Source: a bacterium
GTDB taxonomy: Bacteria; SZUA-79; Acidulodesulfobacterales; Acidulodesulfobacteraceae
Length of the DNA: 41,648 nucleotides
NCBI GenBank assembly: GCA_021795355.1
Contig: JAJYPL010000011.1
Span: 1-41,648 of the forward strand
Direction: 5' to 3'
In this document: one piece after another, positions 34,643-41,648 of the stretch
Layout of the letters: each line of letters starts with the position of its first letter
Position numbering within the stretch: position 1 is the stretch's first letter
Position numbers and translations under genes: made by a program
Notes under the pieces: model-generated
The model's database searches: none
Told to the model about the DNA's origin: nothing
Seen by the model: only the letters and a program-made list of their open reading frames with translations

Positions 34643-34693
34643 TTTGCACCTTTAATCTTTTTAATAAATTTTATTAAATTAAACTTGAAATTA

Positions 34694-34722
34694 ATTTTAC
34701 ATAAATAAAAAATAAAATGCAA
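34694..34722 (-). promoter_or_regulatory. iclR promoter
   Basis: Minus strand TTGCAT (34722-34717), 17-nt spacer, TAAAAT (34699-34694). About 45 nt of leader to the iclR start. Confidence 0.55.
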
Positions 34723-34854
34723 TTTTAAAATATATATCGAAGAAATAATTTAAAAATTTAATGTATAATTAATATAGGGTAATTAGTTCAGGCCGATATA
34801 AAGTAAAATAACCGGCTGGAATTGAATTAAAAATTAAATGATAATTAATTAAAA

Positions 34855-35907
34855 ATGAATGCTATCAGGCTTTATCGCAAATTAGAATCCGACGATTTTG
34901 TGCAGTGCCTTATATGCGCCCATAAATGCAAAATTAAAAAAGGCATGACGGGCGTTTGCAAGACCATCGCAAATGTGGACGGCATTCTATACAGCATAAA
35001 TTACGGCATCATAGTAGCAAAGAGCGTCGATCCGGTAGAAAAAAAGCCGCTTTTTCATTTTCTTCCGGGTACTGGTTCGTATTCTATCGCTTCCCCCGGA
35101 TGCAATTTCAGGTGCTTGGGCTGTCAGAACGCGGATATATCCCAAACATACAGGGATGAAAATCTTGGGTCTTATCTCGAATATTTTAACGGCATGCAAA
35201 AAACGCCGCCGGAAGACGTCGTAGAAAACGCATTAAAAGCTAACTGCAAATCGATTTCGTACACTTATACGGACCCCGCAGTTTTCTTCGATTACAGTTT
35301 AGACGTTATGGAAATTGCGCATAAAAAAGGATTAAAAAATATTTTCGTTACCAACGGATATTATACGGAAGAATCGATAAACGCTGCAAAAGGGCTTTTA
35401 GATGCCGCAAACGTCGATATTAAATTTTTTAACGATACGAGCTACAGGAGAATATGCGGCGGAAGGCTTGAGCCGGTGCTCGAATCCGTCGAACTGTTTC
35501 ATAAAAACGGCGTGCATTTGGAACTGACCACTCTTTTAATAGACGAATACAATAACAACGACGAAGAAATAAAAAAAATAGCCGATTTTATAGTTTCGGT
35601 AGATAAAAACCTGCCTTGGCATATTTCAAGATTTTTTCCGTTATATAAGATGCAGGACGGACGCGTAACAGAGGAAAAAACGATAATAAATGCTTATAAT
35701 ATCGGCAAGGCTGCCGGACTTAACTATATTTATGCCGGAAATATACGTTTGGACGGTTATGAAGATACGCACTGTCCGTCTTGCGGGAAACTTTTAATAA
35801 AGAGGCGCGGTTACAATATTCTGGAAAATAACGTGATTAAGGCATCGGGCGCGGAAAGCGAAGGAAAATGCAAATTCTGCGGATATAAAATTTACGGAAT
35901 GTTTTAA
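34855..35907 (+). CDS. amrS: AmmeMemoRadiSam-type radical SAM enzyme (AmrS-like)
   Basis: 350 residues. Radical SAM protein with the C83-N-F-R-C87-L-G-C90 cluster motif (CxxxCxxC). Before it is the family N-terminus ARLYRKL-type start with CLICAHKCKIKKGMTGVCKTIANVDG, and KSVDPVEKKPLFHFLPGTGSYSIASPGCNFRC. Later, FVTNGYYTEE, LDAANVDIKFFNDTSYRRICGGRLEPV and the ending YEDTHCPSCGKLLIKRRGY...CKFCGY, with two extra CxxC pairs. This matches the PflA-like AmrS of the AmmeMemoRadiSam trio. The AmmeMemo partner genes are not adjacent here. Substrate unknown; divergent from iclR. Confidence 0.88.
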   Translation: MNAIRLYRKLESDDFVQCLICAHKCKIKKGMTGVCKTIANVDGILYSINYGIIVAKSVDPVEKKPLFHFLPGTGSYSIASPGCNFRCLGCQNADISQTYRDENLGSYLEYFNGMQKTPPEDVVENALKANCKSISYTYTDPAVFFDYSLDVMEIAHKKGLKNIFVTNGYYTEESINAAKGLLDAANVDIKFFNDTSYRRICGGRLEPVLESVELFHKNGVHLELTTLLIDEYNNNDEEIKKIADFIVSVDKNLPWHISRFFPLYKMQDGRVTEEKTIINAYNIGKAAGLNYIYAGNIRLDGYEDTHCPSCGKLLIKRRGYNILENNVIKASGAESEGKCKFCGYKIYGMF

Positions 35908-35936
35908 TATAAAATTAGCATTAATATAAAATTTTC

Positions 35937-35966
35937 TTGAATTCAAGTGCCGCAATATTATATAAT
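35937..35966 (+). promoter_or_regulatory. tRNA-Gln promoter
   Basis: TTGAAT (35937-35942), 18-nt spacer, TATAAT (35961-35966), about 45 bp before the tRNA. Confidence 0.55.
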
Positions 35967-36012
35967 CTATTTTGCAAGTATTATTAAGCTATTCATTCCG
36001 ATAAATTTAAAT

Positions 36013-36086
36013 TGGGGGATCGTCTAGCGGCAGGACCTGGGACTCTGACTCCCATTACGGAGGTTCGAATCCTTCTCCCCCAGCCA
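36013..36086 (+). tRNA. tRNA-Gln (anticodon CUG)
   Basis: 74 nt including the encoded CCA. Acceptor stem TGGGGGA pairs with TCCCCCA (U1-A72 as in many bacterial tRNA-Gln), discriminator G, then CCA. The anticodon arm is TGGGA-CTCTGAC-TCCCA, with anticodon CTG at 36045-36047 and U33 before it. The T arm is GGAGG-TTCGAAT-CCTTC with one G-U pair. D-arm TCTAGCGGCAGGA. Decodes CAG. Confidence 0.95.
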
Positions 36087-36094
36087 TTCAAAAA

Positions 36095-36113
36095 CCTAAG
36101 AGTTTAGGATTTT
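36095..36113 (+). terminator. Terminator after tRNA-Gln
   Basis: CCTAA-GAGT-TTAGG flanked by AAAA before and ATTTT after. A short stem extended by A-U pairs with one bulge. Confidence 0.6.
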
Positions 36114-36169
36114 CAACTATTTTAACTTAAATAAAAAATTAATAAATAAAAATGCCTTATAATAAGCCG

Positions 36170-36556
36170 CTATTTCTTCAGATATTCGATTATTTCTATC
36201 ATAATGCCGTCGGGGTCGTTAAGAAAGGCGATTTTCATGCTTTTATCCATAGAATAGAACGGTTCTCTCGAAAAGATTATGCCTGCTTCTTTTATTTTTT
36301 TGGCGTCTTCGTCTATGTTTTCCGATTGAAATGCAATATGCGCAAAAGAGTTTTCGCAGTCGTTAAGAGGTTTCGGGTTGTCATCCGCTATGAGTTCGAT
36401 TTCAAAGTCCGTGTTCGGGCTTTTGAGAAAAACTAAAGTCGTTTTATGCGCCTCAATGTATCTTTTTTCCCTAACGGCAAATCCGAAAACTTTAACGTAA
36501 AAATCCAGCGATTTATTAAGATCGCGAGTTCTTATCGCGGAATGTATTAATTTCAT
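36170..36556 (-). CDS. Glyoxalase I-like VOC protein
   Basis: 128 residues. Vicinal oxygen chelate fold with two beta-alpha-beta-beta-beta units. Starts MKLIHSAIRTRDLNKSLDFYVKVFGFAVREKR like bacterial GloA. The four metal ligands of glyoxalase I are at H5, E54, H73 and E121 (compare H5, E56, H74, E122 in E. coli GloA). LNDPDGIMIEIIEY closes the domain. It probably converts the methylglyoxal-thiol adduct, though the thiol used is unknown and other VOC activities are possible. Monocistronic. Confidence 0.87.
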   Translation of the reverse strand: MKLIHSAIRTRDLNKSLDFYVKVFGFAVREKRYIEAHKTTLVFLKSPNTDFEIELIADDNPKPLNDCENSFAHIAFQSENIDEDAKKIKEAGIIFSREPFYSMDKSMKIAFLNDPDGIMIEIIEYLKK

Positions 36557-36637
36557 ATTCCTATTATAATTTATATACTTTTTATTTTCAATGCAATTTC
36601 TTGCAATACGGCATTTTTTGCAGCCTTTATAAAAATC

Positions 36638-36666
36638 TTCACAAATAAAACCTTAAGTGCTATAAT
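36638..36666 (+). promoter_or_regulatory. Promoter of the two-repeat secreted protein
   Basis: TTCACA (36638-36643), 17-nt spacer, TATAAT (36661-36666), with TG one base before the -10 (extended -10). Confidence 0.65.
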
Positions 36667-36698
36667 AATTAAAATTAAATTTAAACGGGGGTAAATTT

Positions 36699-37073
36699 AT
36701 GAAAAGTATTAAGTTATTAGCTATTTCGGCATTGCTTTCTATTTTTGCAATATCTTTTTTTTCGGGAATATCATATGCAAGGCATTATTACTGTCCGCTC
36801 GGGTATTCGTTTAATCCAAAACTTCAGCTTTGCGTGGGTAAAGGCAATTTAAAAGGATATGATGCTTTGCCTGCAACTAAAATTAATAAATTTGAAGGTA
36901 AACACCATATATATATTTGTCCGGATAAATATACTTACGATAAAAAATTACAATTATGTAAAGGAGAAGGTTCTTTAAAAGGAAGCACCGCTCAACCGAC
37001 GGTTAAAACTTTGAGAGCCGCCGTAAAAGTTTCGGAAAAATTAAATAAAAAAGCTAAATCTGCTAAACAGTAG
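36699..37073 (+). CDS. Secreted protein with two Cys-pair repeats
   Basis: 124 residues. Signal peptide MKSIKLLAISALLSIFAISF..GISYA, cut before RHYY. The mature part has two copies of an about 31-residue unit: YYCPLGYSFNPKLQLCVGKG-NLKG and YICPDKYTYDKKLQLCKGEG-SLKG, i.e. Y-x-C-P-x-x-Y-x-(Y/F)-(N/D)-x-K-L-Q-L-C-x-G-x-G-x-L-K-G. Each unit has two Cys 13 residues apart, likely one disulfide each. A basic tail follows (Lys/Ala-rich, about 105-124). I do not recognise the family; chitin-binding-like modules share the CPxGYxF start but differ after. Probably periplasmic or extracellular. Own promoter. Confidence 0.8.
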   Translation: MKSIKLLAISALLSIFAISFFSGISYARHYYCPLGYSFNPKLQLCVGKGNLKGYDALPATKINKFEGKHHIYICPDKYTYDKKLQLCKGEGSLKGSTAQPTVKTLRAAVKVSEKLNKKAKSAKQ

Positions 37074-37133
37074 CAAACAGTAGCAAAAAGTAACAAAAAA
37101 AACAAAATAAAAACTCACAAATAATAAATTATT

Positions 37134-38120
37134 ATGAATATTGCCGTAATATTAAGGTCAAGGGAAATGTACGATATTTTAAAGCCTTTCCTTGCCGGCC
37201 ATAATGTGCGGCATCATTCAAATAAAGAAGATTTTTTAAGCTGGATTAAGGAATCGGACGGCGCTAAAGACGCAGAAAATTTAGCATTAATAGTTAATGC
37301 GGGAATTCCTATAGGAGAAGATGTTTTGTCTTTTCCAAACATAAAAGTTATCCAACAGTTCGGCATAGGATACGAAAACGTCGATATAAATTATGCGTCC
37401 AAGAAAGGCGTTTCAGTGTTTAACGTGCCTACTGCCGGTACTTTTAACGCCGTTTCGGTTGCAGAATTATCGCTGTTTTTTATTTTAGCCTTGGCAAGGG
37501 ATTACAACGGATGCGTCGATTCGATAAATCACGCTATTGCAAATCGTCCTATAGGCAGCAGTATTGCTAATAAGAAGTTTGCAATCGTCGGATTGGGCGG
37601 TATAGGGCAGGAATTAATAAAGATTTTAAAACCGTTTAATCCTGAAATTTACGGTTTGAAGCACAGTAAGCCGGATGCCGGTTATGCGGAAAAACTCGGC
37701 ATTAAGTTTGCCGGTACGGTCAACGAAGATTTCAAAAAAATTTTACCGTCGGCGGATTACGTTATACTTGCCGTTCCGCTTGAAAAAAATACGGAAAATT
37801 TAATTAACGGCGAAACCGTAGATTTGATGAAAAAAGGCGCATGCATCATTAACGTAGGAAGAGCAGGATTAATAAACAAAGACTCTTTAATAAAAGGGTT
37901 AAAAAGCGGAAAGATTAAAGGGGCGGGTCTTGACGTATTTTGGGAAGAACCCGTTCATATAAGCGACGAAATTTTTCATTTTAACGTTATCGCCACTCCC
38001 CATATAGGCGGAGCGACTTTTGAATCTATTGAGGATATTTCGCGCATATGCGCCCAAAATATAAACAGGTGGATAGATAACGGAGACTTAACCAACTGCG
38101 TAAATAAAGATTTATTATAA
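37134..38120 (+). CDS. D-isomer-specific 2-hydroxyacid dehydrogenase
   Basis: 328 residues. NAD(P)-dependent reduction of 2-keto acids or the reverse. Rossmann GLGGIG at G153-G158 (preceded by FAIV), then the catalytic triad R243 (NVGRAGLI), E272 (DVFWEEPV) and H290 (TPHIGGAT). N-terminal substrate domain with VIQQFGIGYENVDINYASKKGVSVFNVPTAG. Resembles glyoxylate/hydroxypyruvate reductases and the phosphoglycerate dehydrogenase superfamily; the substrate cannot be fixed. Weak ribosome site in an A-rich leader with short CAGTAGCAAA repeats. Followed by a hairpin element. Confidence 0.9.
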   Translation: MNIAVILRSREMYDILKPFLAGHNVRHHSNKEDFLSWIKESDGAKDAENLALIVNAGIPIGEDVLSFPNIKVIQQFGIGYENVDINYASKKGVSVFNVPTAGTFNAVSVAELSLFFILALARDYNGCVDSINHAIANRPIGSSIANKKFAIVGLGGIGQELIKILKPFNPEIYGLKHSKPDAGYAEKLGIKFAGTVNEDFKKILPSADYVILAVPLEKNTENLINGETVDLMKKGACIINVGRAGLINKDSLIKGLKSGKIKGAGLDVFWEEPVHISDEIFHFNVIATPHIGGATFESIEDISRICAQNINRWIDNGDLTNCVNKDLL

Positions 38121-38137
38121 ATTAATTTTAAAAGAAT

Positions 38138-38213
38138 GAGATTGCTTCGCATCTTTAATTGCATAAAATCCTTCGGCTTTTTTTATACAATTAAAGATAT
38201 GCCCGCAATGACG
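38138..38213. repeat. Imperfect inverted-repeat element
   Basis: GAGATTGCTTC at the left and CCCGCAATGACG at the right enclose arms GCATCTTTAATTGCATAAAA (38149-38168) and a near reverse complement at 38181-38202. The outer GATTGC..GCAATG ends resemble widespread REP/BIME-type repeats. It lies between the dehydrogenase and ileS. Confidence 0.6.
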
Positions 38214-38254
38214 TTATTACTGCCGGCAATAACAAGGCAATAAAGAGGATTATT

Positions 38255-41053
38255 ATGGAATATAAAGACACGCTGAATCTTCCGAAAACCGATTTTCCGA
38301 TGAAGGCTAATTTAAAAGCCGCGGAAGAAAAATTTCTTAAAGAATGGGAGGAAAGCGGGCTTTATAAGAACATAACGGAGAAAACCAAAAGCAGGCATAA
38401 AACTTTTATCCTTCATGACGGACCTCCTTACGCAAACGGGCACATTCATCTTGGAACGGCTTTAAATAAAATATTAAAGGATATTATAGTCAGGTTTAAA
38501 CAGATGTCAGGTTACCATACCCCTTTTATTCCCGGCTGGGACTGTCACGGACTGCCTATAGAGCACAACGTAGATAAAACTTTAAAATCAAAAGACTCGA
38601 TCTCGAAAAGCGAAAAGAGGAAACTTTGCAGAGAGTATGCGGCAAAGTTTGTCGATATTCAGAAGCAGGAATTCAAAAGGCTCGGAAGCATAGGAAGGTA
38701 CGACGACCCTTACCTGACTATGAATTATGCCTATGAAGCGAATACGGTTAGAAAACTTGCCGATTTTATAAAAAACGGCGGGCTTTACAGGGCAAACAAG
38801 CCTATATACTGGTGTTCGTCCTGCAAAACCGCTCTTGCGGAAGCCGAAGTCGAATATGCCGAAAAATCTTCGCCGTCTATTTTCGTAAAGTTCAGGATTA
38901 ATTCCGATATTTCCGAAATACTCGACGATTCTAAAACGGGCGGCAAAGACGTTTTTGCGGTAATATGGACTACCACTCCTTGGACGCTGCCTTCTAATCT
39001 TGCGATATCTTTGCATCCCGATTTTGAATATGTTTTCGTCGATAAAGGCGATGAAATTTTTATTCTTGAAGAAAGCCTTGCCGAAGAATTAATGAAAAAA
39101 TTCGGCTGCGGCGATTTTAAAACTATAGCCAAAACCAACGGTAAAAATTTAGAAAATAAAAAAGCCAGACATCCTTTTATAGACAGGGATTCGCTGCTGA
39201 TACTCGGTACGCACGTTAAGAAAGATGCCGGAACAGGTTTAGTACATACCGCGCCGGGTCACGGAGACGACGACTATGCCGTAGGGCTTAAGTATAACCT
39301 TCCGGCTTATGCCCCTATAAACAACGAAGGCAGGTTTTTAAGCGAAATTGAAACGTTTGCGGGAATGCACGTATTTGAGTCCAACCCGCACGTCATAGAA
39401 AAACTCAAAGAAGTCGGAGCGTTAGTTCTGGAAGAAAAAATAGAACATTCCTATCCTCACTGCTGGAGATGCAAAAAACCGGTAATTTTAAGATCGACAA
39501 AACAGTGGTTTGTTTCTATGGAAATAAATGATTTAAGAAACAAGTCGCTGGAGGAGATAGAAAAAGTAAAGTGGATACCAAAGTGGGGTATAGACAGAAT
39601 TTCGGGCATGCTTGAAACAAGACCCGACTGGTGCGTTTCGAGGCAGAGGTCGTGGGGGGTTCCTATAACGGCATTTTATTGCAAAAATTGCGGAGAAGCA
39701 TATATAGATTACAACCTTACGCTTAAAATAGCCGAAGAATTCGATAAATACGGCGCCGACGTATGGTTTGACAAGCCCGCCGAATATTTTATAAATTTAA
39801 GCGAAAAAGAAGTTAAATGCGAAAAATGCGGTTCAAAAGATTTTGAAAAAGAAGAAGATATATTGGACGTATGGTTTGACAGCGGCGTCAGCTATTACTG
39901 CGTTCTTAAAAACGACGAAGAGATTAAAAACGTCGGATTTCCGGCAGATTTATATCTTGAAGGGTCTGACCAGCACAGGGGATGGTTCCATTCAAGCCTT
40001 TTAATAGGGGTGGGAACCGGCGACGGAGCTCCCTATAAAACGGTTTTGACACACGGTTTCGTCGTTGACAGTTCAGGAAAAAAAATGTCTAAATCCCTTG
40101 GAAACGTAATGAGCCCCGATGAAATAATCAATAAATACGGCGCCGATATTTTAAGATTATGGGCGGCGTCCGAGGATTATAAAAACGATATGAGAATATC
40201 GCAGGAAATAATACTCAGGCTTTCCGAAGGATACAGGAAGATAAGGAATACCATGCGTTTTATGCTCGGTAATTTATACGATTTTCAAGAAACCGAGAAT
40301 TCCGTAAAATACGAAAATTTATCGGAATTGGATAAATACGCTTTGCACAGGATTACCCTTATTTCGCAGGATATTTTCAGGTATTACGAAAATTACGATT
40401 TTCATCTCGTTTATCAGGGTATTTATAAATTTCTTATAGAGTTTTCCTCTTTTTATTTAGATATAGTAAAAGATATGATGTATGTCGAAGGAAAAAACTC
40501 ATTAAAGAGGCGTTCGGTTCAAACCGTATTAAATTATGCTTTAAACGTATTTATTAAATTTCTTGCGCCTATCATACCGTTTACCGCTTCGGAAACGTGG
40601 GGATATTTTAAAAAACCTTTAAAACCGGAAAGTTTATTTTTTGAAAATTTTGACGAACCCGACGAAAATTTACAAAATTTCGATATCGAAGAAAAGTTCG
40701 ATAAATTAATAGAAATCAGAAATATAGTTTTATCCGCTTTAGAAAAGGCAAGGGATAAAAAAGTTATCGGAAGTTCTTTAGAGGCGAAGATTGTTTTGAA
40801 GACAAGCAGTGAAGACTATGATATGCTTAGTAAAATCGGTGCAGAAGAATTGAAAGACCTGTTTATAGTATCGGGAATAGTCCTGCAAAAAAAGGAATCT
40901 ACCGAAGCCGATATAACGGAAGCCGAAGTCGAAAAAGCGGACGGCGCAAAATGCGCAAGGTGCTGGAAGTACGATGCTACGGTCGGAACTTACGACGATT
41001 ATCCTGATATTTGCGGAAGATGCCATAGCGTAGTTTCCGAAATTATGCGTTAA
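38255..41053 (+). CDS. ileS: Isoleucyl-tRNA synthetase
   Basis: 932 residues, usual length of the bacterial type. Class I synthetase with editing. HIGH-type HIHLG at residues 63-67 within GPPYANGHIHLGTALNKILKD; KMSKS at 610-614; CP1 editing domain blocks (TTTPWTLPSNLAI, GTGLVHTAPGHGDDDYAVG); WFDSGVS and DQHRGWFHSSLL. The C-terminal zinc knuckle has C900, C903, C920 and C923. The sequence type suggests the mupirocin-sensitive form. GAGGA precedes the ATG. lspA, often next in proteobacteria, does not follow. Confidence 0.97.
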   Translation: MEYKDTLNLPKTDFPMKANLKAAEEKFLKEWEESGLYKNITEKTKSRHKTFILHDGPPYANGHIHLGTALNKILKDIIVRFKQMSGYHTPFIPGWDCHGLPIEHNVDKTLKSKDSISKSEKRKLCREYAAKFVDIQKQEFKRLGSIGRYDDPYLTMNYAYEANTVRKLADFIKNGGLYRANKPIYWCSSCKTALAEAEVEYAEKSSPSIFVKFRINSDISEILDDSKTGGKDVFAVIWTTTPWTLPSNLAISLHPDFEYVFVDKGDEIFILEESLAEELMKKFGCGDFKTIAKTNGKNLENKKARHPFIDRDSLLILGTHVKKDAGTGLVHTAPGHGDDDYAVGLKYNLPAYAPINNEGRFLSEIETFAGMHVFESNPHVIEKLKEVGALVLEEKIEHSYPHCWRCKKPVILRSTKQWFVSMEINDLRNKSLEEIEKVKWIPKWGIDRISGMLETRPDWCVSRQRSWGVPITAFYCKNCGEAYIDYNLTLKIAEEFDKYGADVWFDKPAEYFINLSEKEVKCEKCGSKDFEKEEDILDVWFDSGVSYYCVLKNDEEIKNVGFPADLYLEGSDQHRGWFHSSLLIGVGTGDGAPYKTVLTHGFVVDSSGKKMSKSLGNVMSPDEIINKYGADILRLWAASEDYKNDMRISQEIILRLSEGYRKIRNTMRFMLGNLYDFQETENSVKYENLSELDKYALHRITLISQDIFRYYENYDFHLVYQGIYKFLIEFSSFYLDIVKDMMYVEGKNSLKRRSVQTVLNYALNVFIKFLAPIIPFTASETWGYFKKPLKPESLFFENFDEPDENLQNFDIEEKFDKLIEIRNIVLSALEKARDKKVIGSSLEAKIVLKTSSEDYDMLSKIGAEELKDLFIVSGIVLQKKESTEADITEAEVEKADGAKCARCWKYDATVGTYDDYPDICGRCHSVVSEIMR

Positions 41054-41219
41054 GCAAAATCATTCTCGATTTATATTTAAAGTCGTTGGAACGTTAGAGG
41101 GGTGCAGTCTTTTCTAATTAATCCCGATTAATAAATAAACTAAGATTTATTATTTTATAAGTCGCAGTTTCGATTAATTTACAATTTCAACTATCGAATA
41201 ATATTATTTAGGGGAAATT

Positions 41220-41648
41220 ATGAGAAAGCAGATAATTGCCGCAAATTTTAAAATGAACAAAACGGACGAAGATATTAAGAAGTATTTTGCCGTTTTTCTC
41301 GACCTCATTAACGGATTGAAAAATAATTCTAATTTAAGCGGTTTGGATTCCGACCTTATATTTGCTCCTCCTTTTACTTCACTTGCCGAAACTTATAAAA
41401 TTATTAAGCCTTGCCGTGATTTTATAAAACTGTCCTCGCAAAACGTTTATTACGAAAAAAGCGGAGCATATACCGGAGAAATTTCCATAGATATGCTGAC
41501 ATCCTGCGGATGCGGATATACTATTATAGGACATAGCGAAAGAAGAAACATATTTAATGAAAGCGATGAATTAATAGGAAAAAAAGTAGAAGCGGTTTAT
41601 AAAGACGGAAGACTGTCGCCTATATTATGCGTAGGGGAAAACTTAGAA
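41220..41648 (+). CDS. tpiA: Triosephosphate isomerase (partial)
   Basis: The first 143 residues are visible; the gene is cut by the right edge. Interconverts dihydroxyacetone phosphate and glyceraldehyde 3-phosphate in glycolysis and gluconeogenesis. N9 and K11 in IIAANFKMN, catalytic His105 in TIIGHSERR, and SSQNVYYEKSGAYTGEISIDML. AGGGG five bases before the ATG at 41220. His is about ten residues later than in short homologues, from a longer early loop. The 166-bp gap to ileS shows no clear promoter. Confidence 0.95.
   Translation, partial: MRKQIIAANFKMNKTDEDIKKYFAVFLDLINGLKNNSNLSGLDSDLIFAPPFTSLAETYKIIKPCRDFIKLSSQNVYYEKSGAYTGEISIDMLTSCGCGYTIIGHSERRNIFNESDELIGKKVEAVYKDGRLSPILCVGENLE

Noticed and set aside
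38121-38254. T-box or other riboswitch leader before ileS (also considered for serS and gltX)
   Set aside because: No T-box core (AGGGUGGNACCGCG-like) or specifier stem; the structure present is a repeat-like hairpin.

Overview
This window reads as an ordinary, densely coded chromosomal stretch of an AT-rich Gram-negative bacterium. LPS heptose synthesis (HldD), LolA and a type IV pilus PilV/PilW/PilX/PilY1 set point to a cell with an outer membrane. The order parA-parB-atpF'-atpF-atpH-atpA-atpG-atpD-atpC, with no a or c subunit gene in the cluster, together with RNase J and an AmrS-type radical SAM protein, resembles deltaproteobacterial (Desulfobacterota-like) genomes. That placement is inference from gene content and order. 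No 16S rRNA is present and the species cannot be named.

Layout. 1-2104: DUF134 regulator (cut by the left edge), a secreted phospholipase-D-type protein, HldD. 2107-4640: endonuclease IV, bacterioferritin, aldo/keto reductase. 4640-6500: a small redox/stress module (doxX, hxlR, CDGSH iron-sulfur protein) bounded on both sides by copies of an ~88-bp inverted-repeat element. 6500-8758: GltX and a VIT1/CCC1 metal transporter. 8761-16166: a perfect parS site, then parA, parB and the F1 plus peripheral-stalk ATP synthase genes. 16237-20869: SerS, FtsK, LolA, YajQ. 20988-22985: PII protein and glutamine synthetase, probably sigma-54 driven, closed by a strong terminator. 23064-30652: SSB facing away from a pilV-pilW-pilX-pilY1 operon and a small secreted protein. 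30710-33389: PlsC, RNase J and a 22-residue lysine-rich mini-protein with its own promoter and terminator. 33489-35907: a small unknown protein, an IclR regulator, AmrS. 36013-38120: tRNA-Gln(CUG), a glyoxalase-fold protein, a two-repeat cysteine-containing secreted protein, a D-2-hydroxyacid dehydrogenase. 38255-41648: IleS and the start of TpiA.

Most genes are housekeeping and most entries are confident. The points that stand out are regulatory or small-scale. A 16-bp promoter-proximal block is duplicated in front of doxX and the CDGSH gene, and an hxlR operator lies between the divergent promoters, suggesting one three-gene regulon. Two compensatory-variant ~88-bp inverted-repeat elements and two near-identical 27-bp palindromes look like RAYT/REP-type dispersed repeats. 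Glutamine synthetase has Phe at the usual adenylylation Tyr. ATP synthase epsilon is only 80 residues. A C9 tract inside pilW could allow phase variation. A perfect 28-bp palindrome centred on parS lies just upstream of parA. Two short unknown genes (33321-33389 and 36699-37073) are good candidates for undescribed small proteins. I saw no CRISPR array, transposase gene, prophage or large novel operon.
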